Assembly (NCBI RefSeq): GCF_003286085.1
Contig: NW_020825563.1
Location: 1-64,000, forward strand
Direction: 5' to 3'
From: Drosophila persimilis
Taxonomy: Eukaryota > Arthropoda > Insecta > Diptera > Drosophilidae
Length of the DNA: 64,000 nt
The position numbers and the translations under genes are program-made. Position 1 is the first letter of the stretch; the number at the start of each line of letters is the position of its first letter. Positions 57,900 to 64,000 of this stretch are shown piece by piece. Under the pieces are notes generated by a model. That model was not told the origin of the DNA. It saw nothing but the letters and a program-made list of their open reading frames with translations, and searched no databases.

Positions 57900-59105
57900 C
57901 GAGGGGGAAAGTTGTGAGTTGCTGCGGACACCGCAACTCTACAGTTATACCTGATACTAAGTCAGTATAACTCCCCTCCGGCAGACGCCGCTAATATTAA
58001 ACGACACGACAAAGAGTGCGTGCGAGAGAGACAGAAAATCAGTCTGAGCGTGACGTCGGGCGCTGCGTAGCTACAGCAAATTGATTTGTTCCTTTTGGCT
58101 ATAAAAATGATCTGATCTGATCCAGATTCAGCAATCGGATAGATATGATCATTATCTATGATTCTGCGTTTTTAGTTTTCTCGTATCCTCAATATTGTGG
58201 ATGCAACAGATTTTCGTCCTTTGTGTAGGCGGAAGGGGGTGGGGCGAAATTTTGAGATATACGTTTTATAGTGAGATCTAACAGAAGTGTGGATGCAACA
58301 GATTTTCGTCCTTTGTGTGGGCGGAAGGGGGTGGGGCGAAATTTTGAGATATACGTTTTATAGTGAGATCTAACAGAAGTGCGGATGCCAAATTTGGTTA
58401 CTCTAGCCTTAATAGTCTCTGAGATTTATGAATATCCCCAGATTTTCATCCTTTACGGGGGCGGAAGGGGGTGTGGCGAAATTTTGACACAAAATAGTCA
58501 AGGTCCGATATCACAGGAGTGTGGATACCAAATTTGGTTGCTCTGGCTCTTATAGGTTCTGAGATCCTTGAACTCATATTTTGCAATTGGCAAAACCGAC
58601 CATGAAACCTGTGTGTTCACTCTAGCAGAGCGAGAAAGAGTGAAATTGTTTTCGTGATTCTGGCTATAATAATTATACGATCTGGTTCAGATTTTGCACT
58701 CTGTAAGATATAGTCATCTTCTACGATTCTGCGTTTTTGGTTTTATCGTATCTTTAAAAATGTGGATGCAACAGATTTTCGTCCTTTGTGGGGGCGGAAG
58801 TGGGCGGGGCGAAGTTTTGAAATATTCTTGTAACAGTGACATATCACAGATGTCTGGATCCAAAACATCGTTGCTCTAGCTCTTATAATCTTTGAGCACT
58901 AGGCCCTGAAGGGGACGGACAGACGGACAGACGGACGGACGGACAGACGGACAGACAGACATGGCTCAATCGACTCGGCTATTGATGCTGATCAAGAATA
59001 TATATACTTTATTGGGTCGGAAACGATTCCTTCTGGACGTTACGCACATCCACTTTTACCACAAATCTAATATACCCCAATACTCATTTTGAGTATCGGG
59101 TATAA
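57900..59105 (+). repeat. DINE-1-type repeat, array unit 3, with internal duplication
   Basis: Full length, GAGAGAGA at 58024-58031, GGAC/AGAC block at about 58915-58961. Longer than its siblings because of a 92-bp tandem duplication (58196-58379). GTTCACTCTAGCAG replaces the usual GTTAGAGTGAGACAG near 58616. Confidence 0.88.
58196..58379 (+). repeat. 92-bp tandem duplication within a DINE
   Basis: TGTGGATGCAACAGATTTTC starts at 58196 and again at 58288. Both copies run to AACAGAAGTG and differ only at GTGTAGG/GTGTGGG. Confidence 0.88.
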
Positions 59106-60463
59106 TAATTTAGCCAATACCACTACTGCTATTACAGGTGCCCAGTACAACAGCTCTCTCAAAATCGTTTATTGGAACGCCTGTGGTCTAAAAAACTAAA
59201 TTTTGGAGTTAGAACTATTTATGCAGCGTAATAACGTGGACATAATGATGGTTATTGAAACCCGCATAACCTCAAATGACCCTACTACCACAATAACAGA
59301 CAATCTAACCATAAATGACTACATACTGTATACTGCCTAGCACCCTTCCTCCAGAAAGAAAGGTGGAGTAGCCATTTATGTCAAAATTGGTCTCAACCAC
59401 ATTGCAACCAATTACAGAAATTTTCTTGCAGTGTTTCTTGCATCGCATTAACCACTAACAATAATGAGGTCATTGCTCTAGCGCCAATATATTGCCCGCC
59501 AACTATCACCTGGACGGAGCAGCACTTCAAAAAGTTATTCAAGTACATGAGCGAACTCTGTTATGGCTCCAAATTTATAGTTTGCGGGGACTGGAACGCT
59601 AAGCACCCATGGTGGGGCAATGTGCGATCCTGTAAAAGAGGCAGAGTTTTAATGAACACGATCCATGCAAACACCTGTTTAAATGTGTTGGCCACTGGGG
59701 GAGCCACACACTACCCATTTGATCAAAGAAAAAGGCCCTCCGCTATTGATTTGGCAGTATATGCTGGCATAAACTATGACAGAATTCACACATATTCAGC
59801 AGTTGATCTGCAATCTGACCAACTTCCTATCTTCATTAACCTGGGCATCAGTGGCTCAACGACAGTCCCGGTAACAAATCGCCGACTACTACCAAGCAAA
59901 GCAAATGTCAAAAAATTCCAAGATTTCCTATCGCAGCGTATCAATCTCAACATGGAAATAAACTCAGGAGAAGACATTGACATTCTAAATCAAAACATCT
60001 ACAATGCAGCGGCGGCTGCACATCGCTAATAAATCTGCGTTCTCACCCACGCACAGGGCAACTGCCACTAGATAGGAAAACACAGAAACTATTAAGGCTC
60101 AAATGGCAGCATAAAAGGGAGCATATGCGCAGACCCACCTTGGAGACCTGAAGGTTATACAACGCGGCAAATCATCGCCCTTCGTAAGGCTAAAAATAAC
60201 CAGATCTATAACCTTTTTAAAAAAGTAGACGCTCAAGATCGTTACAGAATGCAAAAACTATAGCGCTTAACAAACACTTTAAAGAGGCAGCCAGAACCAA
60301 ACTGGCCATTGAAAATTCCCAGCAGTAGTGGTAGTAGAGAAGGCTATAGGTGGACAAAGAGTAGCGAGGAGAACGCTGAAGCTTTTGTGTCACATTTAGA
60401 AGAAAGATTCACACCAAAACTCATAAACTCCGACGAATTTAGAAATACGATAGTTATGGAGTG
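59106..60463 (+). pseudogene. LINE A copy 7 (A7), N-terminal half, right end of the array
   Basis: Shared TAA/TAG endonuclease stops. Unlike the others it has five G in ACTGGGGGAGCC, so the endonuclease frame runs unbroken 59547-60029 from GDWNAKHPWWGN through DLAVYAGINYDR and SDQLPIF. A 12-bp loss (GAGGATGCGATC) lies near 59981. It is cut in the RT finger region at 60463 (GTTATGGAGTG), where unrelated sequence starts. Confidence 0.82.
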
Positions 60464-61920
60464 TGTTCAGGCCAGCAATAGACAGTTTCCGCGCACTGTG
60501 CCGGCTCCGCGCGCCTCGGTCCCGGCTCGCGCGCTCGGAGGGGCGCTCGGATCCACAATCCACGATCCACACGGCGCTCACCGCAGCACAAAGGCAGCAT
60601 AAAGCATAGATCATAAGGCATAGAGAGTCAGTTACGTTTTCACCCCCGCTTCAACCTGTCGACATACCGCGCGAATACCCAATAGCTACATGAACAATAT
60701 ATATATATACACACAACTAAACCCATCGGCCTTTCCTTTCTGTGACGACTGCTAGGAGTTTATACTGGAACATACACCTCGCCGTTGGATAATTGATCCT
60801 CGATCCGCTCCACTACAAACAATGGTCCTTCGAGCCGGATCTTCGCCTTCCCCATAAGGAGAAGCTCACCCCAGCCAGCATCGGCGGATCGCTCCAAGTG
60901 TAAGATAAGTACAACCCTTCGATTGTGCCCAACACCAGTGCAGTGATTTTGTGCGAGTTTCCCATCCCAGTCCGAGTTCCCGCGGCATATGTACATATAT
61001 GCCTTTCTCGCTCTAGCTCCAAATTAAACCATACTTCGTTCTGCCAACGGTTGTGGCCTCCTATTTCTCCAAAGGTTTAATTTTATCCGAGCTAGCTCCT
61101 GCGTTCCTCCTCCGATCCAGTGCCCACATTAATATATAGCTGTCTGTAAATCATATTCCTACCGCTCCCAGCTACCAGCTGAGCTTTCGTTGCTGATAAA
61201 TGCACATGCACACCAACATACATACATATGTACATATGTGTAAGCAACGCAATCCAAGCGGCTGGCAACAAACAAAAAGACATATTCTTGCAATTAATTT
61301 GTTGTTCATTCCGTGCATGCTCAACGGATTATAGTTCTTTCGTTTGTTTTAAAGAATATAGAATAACAAATCACAAATCACAACCAATCTTTATTTAACT
61401 CATTATATTGCCAATAAAAATAAAACACGACTCCATACATATCATCTTACATATGCGCACGCATTTTCAACTAACAACTCTTGCACATCTGTATATACAT
61501 ACATATATTGTATTGTATTGTATATAAAACGGTTACTCCGTTTTTTTTTTACCCGTTGTTTCAATCTCGTCAAAAGGGGGGGTCGTTAATCCAAGCCACG
61601 GTACCTAGCACTTACACCCATACACACACACACATACAAGCAACAGCAGCGACGCATTCTTTTCGTTTTTCCTTTCGCTTTCGCTTCTCCACCGTTTGCT
61701 TGCGTTGTTGTTGGTGGGAGAATATTTTTCGGTGCCGCGCTTGACCGTAACGGAACGCCAAGTGACGCGCTACCCTGCTTTTTAAGGGTATATTGTTTTG
61801 AACATTCGGCTTGCAACCGACTCTATATAGGGGGACCTTGTGCATCAATATCATTGCTCATCCATTAGTCGCTCTTGGTTGGACATTTTTTTTGTATTTG
61901 ATCGTAGTATTTTATATTTA
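60464..61920 (+). other. Unassigned 1.46-kb segment between the array and the mdg3-like LTR
   Basis: No repeat shared with the rest of the window and no convincing ORF. Left 130 bp are GC-rich (CGCGCGCCTCGG region). Later parts are AT-rich with (TACA)n patches near 61215 and 61495, AATAAA near 61413, TATATAAA at 61521 and an (AC)n run near 61625. It could be unique host DNA bordering the array, or part of an element I do not recognise. Confidence 0.5.
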
Positions 61921-62177
61921 TGTAGGGTTGGCAGCCCTTTAATGAGTATCGATCTATCGCTAGGGATAGTCAAGGGTAGAGGAAGATATATCGATAGGAA
62001 GTAAGAGTTCGACTGCGGGAGCGAGTAGACGTGCAGAGAAGAACGTGTTAAGAAAAAGAAACTTATTGTAACCATTTATTAAAATAAATATAATACAACG
62101 ACGTGTGGCGTTTATTTGATGGAGTTTCTGGAGCGGATTCTTACTCACTTGTAGGGAGCCCACCAAGGATCCCTACA
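61921..62177 (+). repeat. 5' LTR of mdg3/blastopia-like element
   Basis: TGTAGGG at 61921, CCCTACA ending at 62177. AATAAA at 62083 suits a polyadenylation signal in R. A second TGTAGGG at 62155 lies near the right end. Confidence 0.75.
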
Positions 62178-62180
62178 ATT

Positions 62181-62198
62181 TGGGGGCTCGTCCGGGAT
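62181..62198 (+). promoter_or_regulatory. Primer-binding site, tRNA-Pro type
   Basis: TGGGGGCTCGTCCGGGAT, three bases after the LTR, matching the tRNA-Pro primer site used by several retroelements. Confidence 0.8.
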
Positions 62199-63097
62199 AG
62201 AACCACAAGTGAATGTGTATTCGTGTACAAGTTGCCAATACCATCAAGTTTTGCGCAACATTGTGAAATTACGACGAACGAAGCAACGAGAAGCGGCTGT
62301 GAGAAACGAAAATAAAGAGGAAAGAGGACGCAAAACGACTCCATTCGTTTTCGTCAAGGTTCAGAGAGCAGAGGTAGCTAACAACGAAGAGCTACAGAGC
62401 TACAAAACGACGAAGAGCTACAGAGCTACAAAACGACGAGGCTACAAAACGACGCAGACCCGAAAACGACGAGGAAAGGGGACGCAAAACGACACTATTC
62501 GTTTTCGTCAAAGTTCAGAGAGCAGAGGTAGCTAACGGCGAAGAGCTACAGAGCTACAAAACGACGAGGCTACAAAACGACGAGGAAAGAGGACGCAAAA
62601 CGACACTATTCGTTTTCGTCAAAGTTCAGAGAGCAGAGGTAGCTAACGGCGAAGAGCTACAGAGCTACAAAACGACGAGGCTACAAAACGACGCAGACCC
62701 GAAAACGACGAGGAAAGAGGACGCAAAACGACACTATTCGTTTTCGTCAGAAGAGCAAGGCAAACGGGAAAGAGTGAAAAGCCAACGACGAAAGTACGGA
62801 GCAAAGAGGACTGAAGAGACGTTCAGATTGCGAACGTGCAGAAAAGAGGAAAGCAGAAACGACGAAACAACAACAGTGGTACTTCGCACGGCCACGTGCG
62901 GCTTGTATACCCTGCGAACGACAACGACGTGAAGAAGACAGAGAAGAAGAACGCATCGTTTATCTGCGTGTATTGGAAAAGACGATTCTCACACCTGATG
63001 TCTGTATACGCAAGTATTGAATATACAGAATAGATTTAAGGTGTTGCAAATTTTAGGAAGCGGATTTAACGTAAACTATATTTTAGCTAATTGTAAT
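62199..63097 (+). repeat. Leader with 111-154-bp tandem repeats
   Basis: GAGGAAAG(A/G)GGACGCAAAACGAC begins at 62317, 62471, 62582 and 62710 (spacings 154, 111, 128). Each unit contains ATTCGTTTTCGTCA and CAGAGGTAGCTAAC, plus nested short repeats of GAGCTACA and AAACGACGA. No conserved ORF across units. The rest of the leader (62756-63097) is non-repetitive. Confidence 0.8.
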
Positions 63098-64000
63098 ATG
63101 CAACGCGAAGAAATCTTAGACCTAACCGTAGCAGAGTTGAAGGAAAAATTGAAAGAGCTACATCTGCAGCATTCAGGTGTTAAATCAGTTTTACGGGAGA
63201 GACTATATTCGTATTTTAGACTAGATCAAGACGAAAACGAAGAATCTGTATACGAAGAAACGATCAATATAACTGGGGACGAACAGACAGAAGACGCGCC
63301 AATTTTAAATTCGGTCGGAGAAGCAGCAGTTGGTAGTTCAGTAAACATGGCGTTCACATTAAGAGACATCGAAGAATCCCTTTCAGCATTTACGGGCAAT
63401 GGTTCTCCGGATGTTGATAACTGGCTACGTGATTTTGAACTTAATGCCTTAACAGTGAATTGGAATGATTTGCAAAAGTTTATATATGGCAGGACATTAG
63501 TGAAAGGTGCAGCGAAATTATTTTTGAGCAGTCAATCAGGCATTAATGATTGGAATTCTCTGAAGGAAGCACTAAAAAGTGAATTTAGTGAGAAGTTAAC
63601 GGCAAAGCAAGTTCATAAGCTATTAGAAAATAGAAAGAAGACCCATAAAGAGACTTTAATTGAATATTTTTATAGCATGTGTACCTTGGCAAGTCAATCC
63701 CAGCTAGATGAAGAAAGTATTATTGAATATATTATTGAGGGCATTCCAGACTCCAAGCAAAACAAAAGCTGTCTGTACCAAGCAAACAATTTTAAAGATT
63801 TTCGTGAGCAAATTAAGATTTATGAAAAGATCAGTGCAAATCAAGGAAGTACGCTAAAGGCAAACCCAAAGTTTGAGAATAGTTCGGTAAAAATCAAGGA
63901 TGAAAGGCGTTGTTTCAAATGTGGAGGTAGTAATCATATTGCAAAGTATTGCAAGGAAAGTGCCGTCAAATGTTTTAATTGCAATCAACTAGGTCACAAG
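63098..64000 (+). CDS. gag of mdg3/blastopia-like element, 3' end outside the window
   Basis: ATG at 63098, open for 301 codons to the window edge. Residues 6-45 (LDLTVAELKEKLKELHLQHS, then VKSVLRERLYSYF) look like a SAP-type helix pair. After an acidic linker the capsid region begins FTLRDIEESLSAFTG and WLRDFELNALTVNWNDLQKF, with KGAAKLFLSSQSGI, a typical retrotransposon Gag capsid. Near the end is a CX2CX4HX4C knuckle (CFKCGGSNHIAKYC) and the start of a second (CFNCNQLGH). No stop or frameshift, so this copy may be intact. Gag would assemble particles and bind element RNA through the knuckles. Confidence 0.85.
   Translation, partial: MQREEILDLTVAELKEKLKELHLQHSGVKSVLRERLYSYFRLDQDENEESVYEETINITGDEQTEDAPILNSVGEAAVGSSVNMAFTLRDIEESLSAFTGNGSPDVDNWLRDFELNALTVNWNDLQKFIYGRTLVKGAAKLFLSSQSGINDWNSLKEALKSEFSEKLTAKQVHKLLENRKKTHKETLIEYFYSMCTLASQSQLDEESIIEYIIEGIPDSKQNKSCLYQANNFKDFREQIKIYEKISANQGSTLKANPKFENSSVKIKDERRCFKCGGSNHIAKYCKESAVKCFNCNQLGHK

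Larger units (their letters stand above)
43351..60463 (+). repeat. Composite tandem array: C - DINE - A(5') - DINE stub, about 4.1 kb per unit
   Basis: Units: 43351-47331 (first C part lies left of copia), 47332-56613 (LOA LINE inserted at 47552-52710) and 56614-60463 (cut at the right). Each passes from C RT into a DINE, then A endonuclease/RT fingers, then 32 bp of DINE 5' end fused to C at GGACAC/GGCGAG. Net spacing between the two fusion junctions is 4.12 kb without the LOA element. The identical four-part order and fusion point show tandem amplification of one rearranged founder. Confidence 0.88.
61921..64000 (+). mobile_element. mdg3/blastopia-like gypsy-superfamily LTR element, 5' part
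   Basis: 257-bp LTR with exact 7-bp inverted ends (TGTAGGG...CCCTACA), then a tRNA-Pro-type primer site, an untranslated leader with tandem repeats, and a gag open to the window edge. LTR size and gag sequence resemble the mdg3/micropia/blastopia group; pol is outside the window, so the family call is provisional. Confidence 0.78.

Noticed and set aside
3980..58879. A 61-codon frame (MHSVRYSHLL type) repeated in eight DINE copies
   Set aside because: It recurs only because the DINE recurs; it crosses no known domain, its start and end vary with point changes, and DINEs are non-coding.
60464..62177. A single 1.7-kb LTR for the mdg3-like element
   Set aside because: The right end CCCTACA pairs exactly with TGTAGGG at 61921, giving a 257-bp LTR typical of that group; nothing at 60464 pairs with the right end.
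1..64000. A host protein-coding gene hidden among the repeats
   Set aside because: Every long frame with recognisable motifs belongs to a retrotransposon; remaining stretches lack motifs or conserved openness.

Overview
The window looks like insect, almost certainly Drosophila, constitutive heterochromatin (pericentromere, Y or neo-Y type). It is built almost wholly of nested transposable elements; I find no host protein-coding gene, rRNA or tRNA gene. Pointers to Drosophila are a copia element, an Osvaldo/Ulysses-like gypsy element primed by tRNA-Lys, DINE-1/INE-1-type Helentron-derived repeats with the (GGAC/AGAC)n block and TTATACCCGATACT sub-terminal inverted repeats, a LOA-clade LINE (the group of Bilbo and TRIM) and an mdg3/blastopia-like element. 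The DINE variant and LOA element make me lean to the obscura group; that is inference, not proof.

The substrate is a mosaic of three decayed Jockey-clade LINE segments, here called A (endonuclease, RT, then an unusual Q/E-rich tail), B (RT end plus 3' UTR) and C (endonuclease end plus RT), interleaved with DINE repeats. Layout: A1 (1-3903), half DINE, A2 (4392-9701) carrying a DINE, then a 15.6-kb Osvaldo-like LTR element (9702-25305) inserted in the A2 tail with a CTAT target duplication. That LTR element is itself split by a full-length minus-strand LINE (11461-17338) with two intact ORFs, which carries a DINE in its 3' UTR. Next come A3 tail, B1, C0, DINE (to 31003). The A-DINE-A-B-C series is then repeated (31004-44632), with a copia element (38234-43350) inserted in C with target duplication ACGAG.

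From about 43.3 to 60.5 kb the arrangement becomes a young tandem array: C (1.3 kb), DINE (1.1 kb), A 5' part (1.65 kb) and a 32-bp DINE stub, about 4.1 kb per unit. It is present two and a half to three times with identical internal junctions, and the second unit is interrupted by a LOA-clade LINE (47552-52710) with a 12-bp target duplication. All A copies share the same stop codons, so they arose by DNA-level duplication and not by separate retrotransposition. The array ends at 60463 in 1.46 kb of sequence I cannot assign (60464-61920), followed by an mdg3/blastopia-like LTR element with intact LTR, primer site, leader repeats and a gag open to the window edge (61921-64000).

The most unusual items are the composite 4.1-kb tandem repeat; a 706-codon open frame of R/E repeats, coiled coil and polyQ in the env position of the Osvaldo-like element, whose integrase core is deleted; and the duplicated Q/E-rich tail fused in frame to the A reverse transcriptase.
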